DNA of 64,000 nt from Shewanella xiamenensis (lineage in GTDB: Bacteria > Pseudomonadota > Gammaproteobacteria > Enterobacterales > Shewanellaceae). Numbering within the stretch: position 1 is the first letter of the stretch; every line of letters begins with the position of its first letter. Of the stretch, positions 26,461 through 36,265 are shown piece by piece. Location: contig NZ_BMOP01000011.1 of the NCBI RefSeq assembly GCF_014647135.1, forward strand, positions 1 to 64,000. Reading direction: 5' to 3'. Position numbers and translations under genes: made by a program. The notes beneath the pieces are model-generated. The model searched no databases and was not told where the DNA came from. It worked only from the letters and a program-made list of their open reading frames with translations.

Positions 26461-26678
26461 ATTTCACTATTGAGCAAGCCAACAAGTCCGGTAACTTTCT
26501 CGTTCCAAGAACTCAGTTCTTGCTGCAATTGTTGGTTTTGCTCACTTAATTGTTGGTTTTGCTCACTCAAGGTTGACGTCTTTTGCTTCTCTTCCTCTAG
26601 CTCCATTTTTAGAAGCTCGATAGTTTCGAGTGTAGCCTGGATCTTGGTTTCCAGTTTGGACAGTAATTCAAGGCTCAT
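26457..26678 (-). CDS. zapB: Cell division protein ZapB
   Basis: 73 residues, almost wholly coiled coil (E. coli ZapB is about 81). It begins [20 protein letters not shown] and continues [12 protein letters not shown], very close to the family N-terminus. It contains two consecutive heptads SEQNQQL from a tandem DNA duplication and ends in [12 protein letters not shown], matching the ZapB C-terminal W-x-E-R/K-x-x-x-LL motif. ZapB stimulates Z-ring assembly through ZapA and links it to MatP. GGA lies 8 nt before the ATG. Confidence 0.9.
   Translation of the reverse strand: MSLELLSKLETKIQATLETIELLKMELEEEKQKTSTLSEQNQQLSEQNQQLQQELSSWNEKVTGLVGLLNSEI
26527..26568 (-). repeat. 21-bp tandem duplication inside zapB
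   Basis: Two adjacent 21-bp units (26527-26547 and 26548-26568) differ at one base. Each encodes seven residues of the SEQNQQL type, so the duplication adds exactly one coiled-coil heptad and keeps the frame. Confidence 0.9.
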
Positions 26679-26857
26679 CTGGAGAGTCCTATAGTTTCTG
26701 GATGGGACTGTGATTCTAGCAGTGCCAAGAGCATAAGGAATAGCAGTCTTTGCCGTTTGGCTAAAAAATACCCGATAACGGAGTGCTAATTTAAGTTTTT
26801 TTGCATTTGTTATTAACTCGTTAGTATTCTTGGTTTTATTTTTTATCGGAATGGCCC

Positions 26858-28378
26858 ATGTTGTCGAATTTGCTCGCCATACTTCCCCTGTTGTTAACCC
26901 TAGTATTAGCCCTTTGGTTGCGACGTACCTTAGTTGCCCTAGGTGTTGGTATCCTCTCGGGCGCCTTGATTATTGCCCACTTCAATATACTGCAAAGCTT
27001 AAGTTATCTTGTGGAGATAGGCGTTAAGCAGTTTTATAGCCAAGATGTATGGCAATGGTGGCATTTAAACGTGCTAATGGCCATGTTATTGCTGGGGAGC
27101 ATGACACAGCTACTTGCCCGAAGTGGTGCGGTAGGGCAGTTCGGTGATTGGTTATATCAGCGTATTCGTACGGGCCGACAAGCGCGTATTGGTGTCGTAT
27201 TGCTGGGTTGGTTAGTGTTTATTGATGGTATTTTTAGCTGCCTTGCCGTGGGCCATGTGTGCCAACCGTTGAGCCAGCGTTATGGTATTCGTCAGACGCA
27301 ACTGGCTTATTTAGTAGACTCTAATGCGTCGCCGCTTTGTTCACTCTTGCCTTTTTCTAGCTGGGGGCCCTATGTGATGGCGCTACTGGCGGGACTCAGC
27401 TTTTTACCCGTTTCAGCCCTTGAAGCCTTTATCGAGGTGGCCTTATCCAATTTTTATGCGATTACAACTTTAGGTTTGTCGTTGATTGTGGCCTGGTTTG
27501 GGGTCGGATTTCATCCTGTGGAGAGGGCTGCGTTGGGAGCTGAGCCGTTGGATGCTGATCATGTTGAAATTGTATCGCCTAGCACCCAAGGGAATCCTTG
27601 GCTGTTGTCCATTCCGATGCTGACCTTACTGTGCGCCTCTGTCGGTTTAACTTTCTGGTCTGGCGCGCAGCAGGTGCCGTCATGGGATATTTCGGCTTGG
27701 TTAGCCAAAGCTGATATTGGCGCTGCGATGCGCGATGCGTGTTTGTTATCGACGTTAGTGACTCTAGTATTGTTGATGCTGTCGGGCCGAAGCATTGGGA
27801 AACTGCTGGGCGATTTAGCCCATGGGGTGCGGATGATCGCCTTTGCTATCGCGATTTTACTCTGCACTTGGATGATAGGTGCTGTAATCCAAGATCTGGG
27901 CGTGGCGAGTTTATTGGCCGATTGGGCAAAATGGTATTTATCCCCCAGTTTGCTGGTGGCGGGGATGTTCCTACTCTGCGCTATCATGGCCTTTGCCACT
28001 GGCTCAAGCTGGGGAACCTTTGCGATTATGATCCCCATCGGCGGAGAAATCGCCCATAACATGGATGCCAGCTTGCTGTTACCTGTATTAAGTGCGGTGA
28101 TGGCAGGCTCGGTGTTTGGCGATCACTGCTCGCCAATTTCCGATACCAGCGTGCTGAGCGCGACGAGCTCAGGCTGTTTACCCCATGACCATGTGGTGAC
28201 TCAACTGCCCTTCGCATTAATTGCTGCTGTTGCGGCATTAGTGGGATTTCAGTTAGTCAATTTATCTGTGGCAACAGTGTTTGTATGGTGTGGCGTGATA
28301 TTTACGGCGCTAGGTTTGCTCATGCTAATGACGCGCTTTTATCCACCCTGGCTGGGCGCTCGTTCGCAGACAAACTAA
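26858..28378 (+). CDS. NhaC-type Na+/H+ antiporter family protein
   Basis: 506 residues and about 11-12 transmembrane segments. [21 protein letters not shown], quoted as [14 protein letters not shown], and the C-terminal [21 protein letters not shown] ([15 protein letters not shown]) plus [19 protein letters not shown] are the two NhaC signatures with polar residues in broken helices. It probably exchanges Na+ (or an amino-acid-derived solute) for H+ at the inner membrane. The ribosome-binding site is modest (CGGA). It stands alone, 56 bases before the RidA gene. Confidence 0.87.
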   Translation: MLSNLLAILPLLLTLVLALWLRRTLVALGVGILSGALIIAHFNILQSLSYLVEIGVKQFYSQDVWQWWHLNVLMAMLLLGSMTQLLARSGAVGQFGDWLYQRIRTGRQARIGVVLLGWLVFIDGIFSCLAVGHVCQPLSQRYGIRQTQLAYLVDSNASPLCSLLPFSSWGPYVMALLAGLSFLPVSALEAFIEVALSNFYAITTLGLSLIVAWFGVGFHPVERAALGAEPLDADHVEIVSPSTQGNPWLLSIPMLTLLCASVGLTFWSGAQQVPSWDISAWLAKADIGAAMRDACLLSTLVTLVLLMLSGRSIGKLLGDLAHGVRMIAFAIAILLCTWMIGAVIQDLGVASLLADWAKWYLSPSLLVAGMFLLCAIMAFATGSSWGTFAIMIPIGGEIAHNMDASLLLPVLSAVMAGSVFGDHCSPISDTSVLSATSSGCLPHDHVVTQLPFALIAAVAALVGFQLVNLSVATVFVWCGVIFTALGLLMLMTRFYPPWLGARSQTN

Positions 28379-28434
28379 GCCTTTCGGGGTAAAATGGTCA
28401 CAGAATTAACTATCTGATTTAAGAGATTATCCCT

Positions 28435-28791
28435 ATGAGCATTACCCGTTTAGATGTTGGTACACGTATGAGCAGCATAGTGATCCACCAAGGTACAGTG
28501 TACTTATGTGGCCAAGTGGCGAAGGATAAGTATCAAAACATCACCGAACAAACGACGACTATGCTAGAGGAAGTTGATACCCTGTTAGCGCAGGCGGGCA
28601 GTTCCCGTGAGCACTTGTTGTCAGCCACTATCTATCTAAAGGATATGAATGACTACGATGCCATGAATGCCGTTTGGGACGCTTGGGTACCACAAGGTCA
28701 TGCGCCTGCCCGTGCCTGTGTACAGGCGGCGATTGCCGAGCCCGAATATTTGGTTGAAGTCTCTGTGATTGCAGCTGTAGCCAAGGCGTAA
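28435..28791 (+). CDS. RidA family protein (YoaB-like)
   Basis: 118 residues. It has the RidA fold motifs [35 protein letters not shown] (quoted as [15 protein letters not shown]) and [20 protein letters not shown], with the conserved Arg that binds the imine's carboxylate. RidA proteins hydrolyse reactive enamine/imine intermediates made by PLP enzymes; the YoaB-like subgroup is less well defined. A second, more canonical RidA lies at 55044. Confidence 0.88.
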   Translation: MSITRLDVGTRMSSIVIHQGTVYLCGQVAKDKYQNITEQTTTMLEEVDTLLAQAGSSREHLLSATIYLKDMNDYDAMNAVWDAWVPQGHAPARACVQAAIAEPEYLVEVSVIAAVAKA

Positions 28792-28817
28792 ACCGCGATC
28801 GACAGCTAAGTCAGTCG

Positions 28818-28843
28818 TAAAGCCAAGTTAATACTTGGCTTTA
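28818..28843 (+). terminator. Stem-loop terminator after the RidA gene
   Basis: TAAAGCCAAG (28818-28827) pairs with CTTGGCTTTA (28834-28843), 27 bases beyond the RidA stop. The U-tract is formed by the end of the stem and TTATT. Confidence 0.65.
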
Positions 28844-28927
28844 TTCGTCATCAGGTAATTGCTGCCAGAGATTCTGGTGTCATATCCGTCGCAACAACGC
28901 GATTTTCAATTAAAACAAGATCTTCAG

Positions 28928-29263
28928 TTAGAAATAGCGAGCCAGATTTGCCGGAATATTTGGGCTGTGCGAGGCATAATGTGCCTGCAAGCCTTGGGAG
29001 ATGGCTTCAATATCCAGTGTTGGTAAATCTTGCGCTATGATGGCCGCAGCCCAAGATGCGTGGAGCTTGAGTTGAGTATAATGTTCAGTTTCAACAAACC
29101 GTGCCAACGAATAACGGCTGCCACCTAATCCGTGTCCCCAACCTTCGCTAACGTCAAAGGGGGAATCGAGTCGCTTGCTATCAAACTCCACCAAGTAGGG
29201 AGATTGGCCGTGGTGACCACCAGTCCAATCGCCTAATTCCAACAGCAGAATCATCCTTGCCAT
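28928..29263 (-). CDS. Conserved-looking protein of unknown function
   Basis: 111 residues, no family recognised and no signal peptide. The N-terminal half is rich in glycine and aromatic residues (LELGDWTGGHHGQSPYLVEF, here LELGDWTGGHHGQSP). The C-terminal half is helical (LHASWAAAIIAQDLPTLD). It is 17 bases downstream of rof on the same strand, so probably co-transcribed. A coding origin is supported by length, ribosome-binding context (AGGAGCAAAA before the ATG) and operon position. Confidence 0.6.
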   Translation of the reverse strand: MARMILLLELGDWTGGHHGQSPYLVEFDSKRLDSPFDVSEGWGHGLGGSRYSLARFVETEHYTQLKLHASWAAAIIAQDLPTLDIEAISQGLQAHYASHSPNIPANLARYF

Positions 29264-29280
29264 TTATTTTTGCTCCTTTG

Positions 29281-29550
29281 TTATTGGCTCGCAATCATAA
29301 CACGGCCAAAACTAGCAGCGGGATCCGTCGGCGTGATGGCGATAATGCTATCTAGCCGCAGTGTTTGCTGGCCCGCTTGATGTTCAACGACCAGCCATTC
29401 AGTCTTATCGGCATGGGTCTGAGTCGTAATTGCCCGTGCTTGGCACTGGCTGCCGTCCTGTAACTCAATCTTGAGCCAATAGCTCCGAAGGCAAGCCAGC
29501 TCAAGGTAGTCATAATGGGCACAGGGGATCATTTTATAGTCAGACATCAT
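29281..29550 (-). CDS. rof: Rho-binding antiterminator Rof (YaeO)
   Basis: 89 residues. The core pattern IPCAHYDYLELACLRSYWLKIEL (quoted as IPCAHYDYLELAC), then LVVEHQAGQQTLRLDSI matches E. coli Rof, which has INCDDYDNLELAC and LRLDKI. Rof binds the primary RNA site of Rho and inhibits Rho-dependent termination. A double ATG gives two possible starts one codon apart. It is followed closely by the 111-residue unknown gene. A Rho antagonist is of note in the same window as a speFL system that depends on Rho in E. coli, but no link is shown. Confidence 0.88.
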   Translation of the reverse strand: MMSDYKMIPCAHYDYLELACLRSYWLKIELQDGSQCQARAITTQTHADKTEWLVVEHQAGQQTLRLDSIIAITPTDPAASFGRVMIASQ

Positions 29551-29618
29551 CTTTCTTCTCAGTTGAATGATTTAGGTGCAATTCAAGGTCTCATCACTCA
29601 GTGATAGGAGGATTGAAT

Positions 29619-30440
29619 ATGAAATGCATCTTACTCGTTGGTCTTTTGTGGTTGCAGTGGTGGCAACCTGTATTTGCTCAGACATTGGCCCCATTTCAAG
29701 CGCAGAGTGCCGTGACCCGTCCTTATATTATCGAACTTTACACCTCGCAGGGATGCAGTAGTTGTCCGCCCGCCGAAGCTTGGTTATCTGGGCAGTTTAA
29801 TAAGACCGATTTATGGCAGAAATATTTTCCGCTAGCCTTTCATGTGACCTATTGGGATTACCTTGGTTGGCGGGATATTTTTGGTCAAAAAGCATTTAGT
29901 GAGCGCCAATATCAACATTTAAACCAAAAGCATACACGGCAAGTGTATACGCCACAGTTTGTGATTAATGCTAAGGAGTGGCGTGGCTGGTTTTCGGGTG
30001 AATTAACCGAGATTTTTGCCGTGCCTCAACCTGAGGTGGGTGTGCTTAAAGTGCGTATCGCCAACCAGCAGCTTGAGGCGAGTTTTGTGCCACAGCAACC
30101 TTGGGGGCAGCATAAAGATCTGAGTCAAGCACGTTTACAGTTAGCACTCGTCGGCTCAGGGTTAACTAGTGAAATTAAACGCGGTGAGAATCGCCATAAG
30201 CAGTTAACCCATGACTTTGTTGTATTTAGCATGCAATCAATCCCTGTGAGTGTCCGTGCGACGGAGTTTGCTGCATCAGATTCAGCACTGTATTTTGAGC
30301 AATACCTCAATAGCATTCCGGCTACGGCGCAGAAGGCGCCGCAGTTAGCTTGGGTGGTGTGGTTAACGCTAAATGAAGAGCCCATACAAGCCGTCGGTGG
30401 TTGGCTTGAGGCGAAGCAGGGGGAAATCCAAAGTCAATAA
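29619..30440 (+). CDS. DUF1223 domain thioredoxin-like secreted protein
   Basis: 273 residues from the ATG with a perfect AGGAGG ribosome-binding site 7 nt upstream. Signal peptide (cleavage near VFA|QTL). The DUF1223 thioredoxin-like domain has C46-S-S-C49 in ELYTSQGCSSCPPAEAWL, then FHVTYWDYLGWRDIFG and VYTPQFVINAKEWRG. The CxxC and signal peptide suggest a periplasmic redox protein. Substrates unknown. Divergent from rof. Confidence 0.88.
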   Translation: MKCILLVGLLWLQWWQPVFAQTLAPFQAQSAVTRPYIIELYTSQGCSSCPPAEAWLSGQFNKTDLWQKYFPLAFHVTYWDYLGWRDIFGQKAFSERQYQHLNQKHTRQVYTPQFVINAKEWRGWFSGELTEIFAVPQPEVGVLKVRIANQQLEASFVPQQPWGQHKDLSQARLQLALVGSGLTSEIKRGENRHKQLTHDFVVFSMQSIPVSVRATEFAASDSALYFEQYLNSIPATAQKAPQLAWVVWLTLNEEPIQAVGGWLEAKQGEIQSQ

Positions 30441-30594
30441 GGGAAGTAGAATCAACCTATTCAAGATTACGGCAAGCTAATAAGACATTTTTGCAGGGTT
30501 ATTTTATCGGCTAAGACTTTTAGATGAATCTCACCTATTGACTTTATTCCTGTCGCTACCTAGTCTGCTTGTTCAGTAATCAAGGTGGTATGCG

Positions 30595-31686
30595 ATGGAA
30601 ATAAAATACGATTTAAAACCTGCGTCCGAACGCCGTACTGAGCAATTCAAGCCCGAAGGAAATGTGGGCTTCGGTAGCCTCAGAACCGATCATATGTTTT
30701 TAATGGATTATCGCGATGGTGAGTGGCGCGATCCTCGTATTGTGCCCTATGGCCCGTTTGAAATGGCGCCGGGTGCGATGGCCCTGCATTATGGTCAGTC
30801 AATCTTCGAAGGCGCAAAAGCCTTTATGCATCAAGATGGCGAAATTTACACGTTCCGCATCAACAAAAACGCCGAGCGTATGAATCGCTCTGCGGATATT
30901 GTCTGCATTCCTAATATTGATGAGCAGATGCAAATCGATGCGATCAACGCCTTGATCGACGTAGACCGTCTTTGGTTCCCGATGCAAGAAGGTGCCTGTT
31001 TATACATTCGCCCCTTTATTTTTGCGACCGAAGACCGTCTGTCTGTAAGCCCAAGTTCGCGCTACACATTCTGCGTGGTGTTAAGCCCAAGTGGTGCTTA
31101 CTACGCGGCGGGTGTGAATAAAGGCATTCGTCTACTGATCAGCAAGACTTACCATCGCGCCGTATCGGGTGGTACTGGCGCCTCTAAAGCAGCGGGTAAC
31201 TATGCTGCCTCATTGCGTGCGGGTAAAGCTGCCGCACAGTTTGGTGCTTCGCAGGTGCTGTATTTAGATGCGAACAACCAACAGATTGAAGAAGCGGGCG
31301 CGATGAACCACTTCCACATTCTGAAAGACGGCACAGTGATCATCCCAACCTTCACCGATACCATTTTAAAATCGATTACCTCGCAATCTATTATGGAGCT
31401 GGGTGAATTGCTCGGCTGCGAAGTGCGCCAAGAGACGGTCATGCTGGATAAGTTTATCGCCGATATCGAATCCGGTGAGATTATCGAAGCGGGTGGTTTT
31501 GGGACGGCTGCCGTAGTGTCTGCTGTCGGTTCCTATATTTTTGAAGATGGCCGAGTGGTGACTGTGGGCAACGGTGAAGTCGGTGAGCATATTCAACGCA
31601 TCTACAAGCTGTATACCGATATCCAGAAAGGCCATATTCAAGGCCCTGATGGCTGGGTGAGACGCGTTGAGCGTATTGCACCTTAA
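30595..31686 (+). CDS. ilvE: Branched-chain amino acid aminotransferase (class IV, group 2)
   Basis: 363 residues, typical of the longer group-2 BCATs. Motifs: GAMALHYGQSIFEGAKAF, YIRPFIFATED and SGGTGASKAAGNYAASLRAG, in which the lysine of GASKAAGNYA should hold PLP, plus IEEAGAMNHFHI and GFGTAAVVSAVGS. It catalyses the last step of Ile, Leu and Val synthesis and the first of their breakdown. Isoleucine and valine breakdown yields propionyl-CoA, which feeds the prp operon a few kb away. The gene ends at a bidirectional terminator. Confidence 0.94.
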   Translation: MEIKYDLKPASERRTEQFKPEGNVGFGSLRTDHMFLMDYRDGEWRDPRIVPYGPFEMAPGAMALHYGQSIFEGAKAFMHQDGEIYTFRINKNAERMNRSADIVCIPNIDEQMQIDAINALIDVDRLWFPMQEGACLYIRPFIFATEDRLSVSPSSRYTFCVVLSPSGAYYAAGVNKGIRLLISKTYHRAVSGGTGASKAAGNYAASLRAGKAAAQFGASQVLYLDANNQQIEEAGAMNHFHILKDGTVIIPTFTDTILKSITSQSIMELGELLGCEVRQETVMLDKFIADIESGEIIEAGGFGTAAVVSAVGSYIFEDGRVVTVGNGEVGEHIQRIYKLYTDIQKGHIQGPDGWVRRVERIAP

Positions 31687-31705
31687 TAGTTTCTAAATCA
31701 ATACG

Positions 31706-31730
31706 ATAAGGCTCCATTATGGAGCCTTAT
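31706..31730. terminator. Bidirectional terminator overlapping a stop codon
   Basis: ATAAGGCTCC (31706-31715) pairs with GGAGCCTTAT (31721-31730). A T-rich tail follows on the plus strand (TCTTTTT). The stem includes the TAA of the convergent GGDEF/EAL gene (31727-31729). Confidence 0.85.
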
Positions 31731-34700
31731 TCTTTTTCGTCTTGCCGCTTTTGTATCTGTTGTATTAAAAGTGTTTGGCAATCTTTGGCGCTCAGCGGTT
31801 TACTCAGCAGAAAGCCTTGGACTTGATCACAGCCTTGCAGCGCCAAGAAGTTAAGTTGTTCTTGAGTTTCAACCCCTTCTGCCACCACATTCAACTCTAG
31901 GCTGTGGGCGAGAGCAATAATCGCGCTGGTAATGGCCGCATCATCGGGGTCGTTGGTTATGTCGCGCACAAACTCGCGGTCAATTTTTAAGGTATCGATA
32001 GGGAAACGTTTAAGGTAACTCAAACTTGAATAGCCAGTACCGAAATCGTCGACAGCGATGGTTAAGCCTAATGCTTTGAGTTTTGAGAGGATATTAACTG
32101 ACTCCTGTGGGTTGCCCATGATCATCGATTCAGTTAGCTCCAACTCAAGAGCCTGGGCGGGAAGTCCTGATACCGCAAGGGCTACTTCAATGGTTGAGAT
32201 AATATCGGCCTTTAACTGTCTAGCAGACAAGTTAACGGCCATGGTGATATCGCTAAAACCTAACTCATTCCATTCGGCCAGTTGTTGGCAAGCGTGGTTA
32301 ATCACCCAATGGCCTATTTGATTGATCATGCCTGTTTCTTCCGCGAGGGGAATAAACTCGGCGGGAGAAATGGGGCCTAATTCTGAATGCTGCCAGCGCA
32401 GTAGTGCTTCAAGCCCTGTCAGAGAGCCATTGCGTAGGCAAAACTTAGGTTGATACACCAAGCTTAACTCATTGTGGGCGATTGCTTGTTTTAACCCCGT
32501 TTCGAGCAGCATATGGCGAGTCGCCATCTCATTGAGTTTATTGGTGTAAAACTGAAAGTTATTTCGCCCGAGAGCCTTAGCATGGTACATGGCGGTATCG
32601 GCAAATTTAATTAATGAATCCACATCTACAGCATCATTAGGATAGAGACTGATACCTATCGAAGTGGAGATAGTGAGGGATTTGTCCTCTAATAAGAAGG
32701 GCGCTTGAAAGGCTTTGAGCACTTTTTCCGAAATTAACGTCGCTGCTTTAGTTTTCGCCACACCTTCTAGAATAATGGTAAATTCATCACCACCCAAGCG
32801 GGCTACGGTATCTCCTTCGCGGACGGCATTTTGCAGCCTATGGGCCACTGCTTTGAGTAATAGATCGCCAATGTGGTGCCCCATAGAGTCGTTAATGTGC
32901 TTAAAACGGTCGAGGTCTAAAAACAGTAGGGCGACAATATTATTCGATCTATGTGCTTGAGATATCGCGTGATTAAGCCGGTCTTGGAATAAGGTTCGAT
33001 TAGGCAGCCCTGTGAGCGTGTCAAAGCTTGCGAGGAAACGTAAATCTTCCTCGGCCTTTTTACGCTCTGTAATATCAGTAAATACCGCCACAAAGTGGCT
33101 AGTTTCACCTTTTATGTCAATTACTTGATTTATCTCGAGCCACACCAAAATTGCTCTACGGGCCTTATTGCGGATCCAAATTTCTCCCGCCCAATGTTTA
33201 TGGCGTAGTAGTTGCTGTTCAATGCTATTAAACAGATCCCGTTGTTTTCTACTATAGGCTAAGTGAATTAAGTATTTATCACTAATCTGCCGCTCTGAAT
33301 AACCAGTTATATTGCTAAAAGCGGGGTTTACCGAACGGATTCGATAGTCTAATCCTGCCACCACGACGGCTTCATTCATGCTATTTAGCACTTGTGAGGA
33401 GAGTACCAGCTCGTTTTCGATCAGCTTGCGCGAGGTAATATCCCGAGTTGTGCCCGTCATACGAATGGGATGGTCCTGCCCATTAGCTTCAACAACTTTA
33501 CCCCGCTCAAGGATCCAAACCCATTTGTTGGGCGAATGCTCAATGCGGTATTCCACTTCAAAGAAGGGAGTGCGTCCTTGTAGGTGTTCGGCTAACTCGT
33601 GCCTAAATCTTTCCCTATCTTCAGGATGAGCATTGTCGTGCAGTAGATGGTGACGGTTCCATTGAGGGACAGGTATATCTGTATGCGTTCGGTAAACCTG
33701 TTGTTCTTGGATATTCCAGTCCCACATTCCGTCGCCCGAAGCCCAAAGCGCCAGTTTAAGCCGTTCTTCAGATGCACGAATGCTAGTTTCAAACTCTTGT
33801 TGTTGGCGACGTTTTTGTTTGCGCCATTTTACTATCCATATCAGTAGAGTCAGTGTCAGTAGAATATAAAGCGCATAGGCCAATTCGGTGCGATAAAAAG
33901 GTGCATTGACGGTTAAATCGACCAAAAGCGTATAGTCACCTTGACGGTTGTATTCAAGTGAGTGGCGCACATGGAGCACGTAGTTGCCTGGATCGATATT
34001 AGTGAAGGTGATTTCATTGCCTGTCGGTAAATCGTGCCAATGGTTATCAAATCCTTCGAGGAAATAACTAAAGCGGTTTTTTCCTGTATAGCTAAAATCC
34101 AGTGAGGTGATTTCAAAGCTCACTAATTGATCTGCGTAGTTCATTACGATTTTCGGCGGATGACTCAGATCTAAAATCGTCTGTTTTTGGCCGGCAATTT
34201 TATATGCGGTGAGTGCTACCTTCGCTTCACCCCTTTTGTCAGGTAGGATTTTAGGGTTAAAGCGATTGATGCCATTAATTCCGCCAAACCAGAGATCGCC
34301 ATCACTGTCTTTAAGCTTTACACCACCGTTAAATTCCAGTGCCTGTAAGCCTTCCTGTTCGTTGAAATTAATAATTTTGTTATTGGTAGGGTTTAATTTT
34401 CCAATACCGGCATTGCTACTGAACCAAATATGATGCTCATCGTCCTCCAGCAGAGCGTAAATCGTATCGCTGGGTAGACCTTGTTCACGGGTATAATCAC
34501 TAAAAATGGGCAATAAGGTTTGATACGATAGCCGACTAATGCCACCGTGGGTCGCAAACCAAATATCACCATTACTTGCGACTAAGATATCCCTAATGCG
34601 GTTATTGATAATGCTGTTTTTGTCATGGGGGTCATGGTAAAAAACGTCGCCATGCCCTGTTTGTATATCTAATTTTACTAGTCCATTGAGCGAACCAATC

Positions 34701-36265
34701 CACAGAATATTATTATTGGCCCTAAGGGTGAGTAACAGGTTTTGTGTAGGATGAAAATTTTCAATGCCTGTTAGCGAAACAGGCGTAAATTCATCATTTA
34801 CAGTGGATTTCCGATATAGCGCATGGGATGTCGCTACCCAGAGCCTATTTTGATCATCTAACTCTAGACTGCGGATATAGTTCGCTTCTGCTGAGGTGTC
34901 TTTGCTATCTGCTACATTGAGTAGGCTAAATTCACCGTTTGGAGCCAGACGCCCTAGTCCATAGTTACTGGCAAACCAGAGGACGCCTTGCTTATCTTGA
35001 ATAATCGAGCGCAGAGTGAGGTTTAAGTATTGAGTCCCTAACCCTAATGCCTTGGCAAACAAAGTGCTGTAGTTTTCATATGTTTTACTATTTCGTGCTA
35101 ACCGCTTAAGGCCAGCGCCTTCTGTTCCTATCCACAGTGCCTGATCTTGGCTGCGGTAAAGGCTACGGACATTATTGCTCTGTTGAGGTAATTCGGTCGT
35201 ATATTCAAACAGATGCTGAAAATATTGACGGCGAGTGTTGATCTTATTCAATCCAGAATAACTCGCGCCGAGCCATAGATTGCCAAAAGGATCTTCTAGC
35301 AGGGATAAGATATTGTTTTCACTGATACTGTTTGTACGTTTGGGATCAAATTTATGATAAGTGGCAACGAATTGATCTGCCTCTCTTTCTAATTGTATTA
35401 AACCCGCTTCAGGTCCGACGACCCAGAATTGTCCTTGGGATGTTTGAACAAAATCTTTGATATAGGGAACATTATTTTCTGCTTGCCAGATGATAGTCCC
35501 TTGTTGAGTGGTCAGATCATAGTGCCAGAGCTGATTACCAAGCGCTAAGCTAATTGCTCGACTTGAATTGGCTTTAATCTGATAAGCAATCACATCCTGC
35601 GGCACATTCAGCCGCGTAATCGTATTTGCACTTACAGCAAAGGTACCATTATCCCTGGTTCCTGCGAGTAAATAGGTGTTATCAACATTGGCAAGACTGG
35701 TGATATAGGGTTCAACGCTGGTTCCTAGTGAAACTTGGGTTAAGCGTTTTGTTCTTGTGGAAAAAGAAAACAAGCCACTTTGAGTGCCAATCCACAGCGT
35801 ATTGCCGACAATATTGAGTTTAGTGACCCTGGGATCGGTGAGACCCTGTTCTATGCCAATGCGTTCAAAGGTGCCTGTTTTTAAATTGAGCCGATTTATA
35901 CCTTGGCTAAAAGTGCCTACCCAAAGATAACCTTGGGCATCTTGGATAATATCCGAGATATAACTTTCTGAAATGCTTTGAGGATCATTAGGGGAGTGGA
36001 TAAAAAGATTGAAGTTGTAACCGTTATAGCTATGGAGTCCATCTTGAGTGCCAATCCACAGCATGCCAGCACTGTCCATAAATAGGCTGGTGATTGTGTT
36101 TTGGTTTAACCCTTCTTCACTGCGGATATGCTCAAATTTAAGCAGTGTATTTGCCGCATTAAGCGGTAATGCCAAGCCTGCGGGAAGCACCGCAACAAAA
36201 CTGAGAATGCAGAGCACGCTAACGATTAGTCTAAGGATTGGTTGACTCAAAGCTACCCCTATCAT
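31727..36265 (-). CDS. Two-component-propeller/PAS/GGDEF/EAL membrane signalling protein
   Basis: 1512 residues. Order: N-terminal signal/TM (about 8-35); some twelve periplasmic two-component-regulator propeller repeats (about 40-690, for example MLWIGTQDGLHSYNG, LWFGGINGINRFNP); a Y_Y_Y domain (about 710-780); one TM helix (ALYILLTLTLLIWIV, near 800); two PAS/PAC domains (about 825-1060); GGDEF (RLGGDEFTIILEG intact, with the inhibitory-site motif REGD five residues upstream); EAL (LEALLRWQ, LTESMIM, DDFGTGYSSL, AEGVETQEQ). Both catalytic motifs look intact, so it may make and degrade cyclic-di-GMP. Unlike most propeller sensors it has no histidine kinase. The ligand is unknown; propellers often sense glycans. 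Single gene, terminated by the shared stem-loop. Confidence 0.92.
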   Translation of the reverse strand: MIGVALSQPILRLIVSVLCILSFVAVLPAGLALPLNAANTLLKFEHIRSEEGLNQNTITSLFMDSAGMLWIGTQDGLHSYNGYNFNLFIHSPNDPQSISESYISDIIQDAQGYLWVGTFSQGINRLNLKTGTFERIGIEQGLTDPRVTKLNIVGNTLWIGTQSGLFSFSTRTKRLTQVSLGTSVEPYITSLANVDNTYLLAGTRDNGTFAVSANTITRLNVPQDVIAYQIKANSSRAISLALGNQLWHYDLTTQQGTIIWQAENNVPYIKDFVQTSQGQFWVVGPEAGLIQLEREADQFVATYHKFDPKRTNSISENNILSLLEDPFGNLWLGASYSGLNKINTRRQYFQHLFEYTTELPQQSNNVRSLYRSQDQALWIGTEGAGLKRLARNSKTYENYSTLFAKALGLGTQYLNLTLRSIIQDKQGVLWFASNYGLGRLAPNGEFSLLNVADSKDTSAEANYIRSLELDDQNRLWVATSHALYRKSTVNDEFTPVSLTGIENFHPTQNLLLTLRANNNILWIGSLNGLVKLDIQTGHGDVFYHDPHDKNSIINNRIRDILVASNGDIWFATHGGISRLSYQTLLPIFSDYTREQGLPSDTIYALLEDDEHHIWFSSNAGIGKLNPTNNKIINFNEQEGLQALEFNGGVKLKDSDGDLWFGGINGINRFNPKILPDKRGEAKVALTAYKIAGQKQTILDLSHPPKIVMNYADQLVSFEITSLDFSYTGKNRFSYFLEGFDNHWHDLPTGNEITFTNIDPGNYVLHVRHSLEYNRQGDYTLLVDLTVNAPFYRTELAYALYILLTLTLLIWIVKWRKQKRRQQQEFETSIRASEERLKLALWASGDGMWDWNIQEQQVYRTHTDIPVPQWNRHHLLHDNAHPEDRERFRHELAEHLQGRTPFFEVEYRIEHSPNKWVWILERGKVVEANGQDHPIRMTGTTRDITSRKLIENELVLSSQVLNSMNEAVVVAGLDYRIRSVNPAFSNITGYSERQISDKYLIHLAYSRKQRDLFNSIEQQLLRHKHWAGEIWIRNKARRAILVWLEINQVIDIKGETSHFVAVFTDITERKKAEEDLRFLASFDTLTGLPNRTLFQDRLNHAISQAHRSNNIVALLFLDLDRFKHINDSMGHHIGDLLLKAVAHRLQNAVREGDTVARLGGDEFTIILEGVAKTKAATLISEKVLKAFQAPFLLEDKSLTISTSIGISLYPNDAVDVDSLIKFADTAMYHAKALGRNNFQFYTNKLNEMATRHMLLETGLKQAIAHNELSLVYQPKFCLRNGSLTGLEALLRWQHSELGPISPAEFIPLAEETGMINQIGHWVINHACQQLAEWNELGFSDITMAVNLSARQLKADIISTIEVALAVSGLPAQALELELTESMIMGNPQESVNILSKLKALGLTIAVDDFGTGYSSLSYLKRFPIDTLKIDREFVRDITNDPDDAAITSAIIALAHSLELNVVAEGVETQEQLNFLALQGCDQVQGFLLSKPLSAKDCQTLLIQQIQKRQDEKE

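Noticed and set aside
27559..28062. 167-codon minus-strand frame opposite the NhaC-type antiporter
   Set aside because: It is antisense to a conserved membrane protein gene, has no ribosome-binding site and no recognisable motif.
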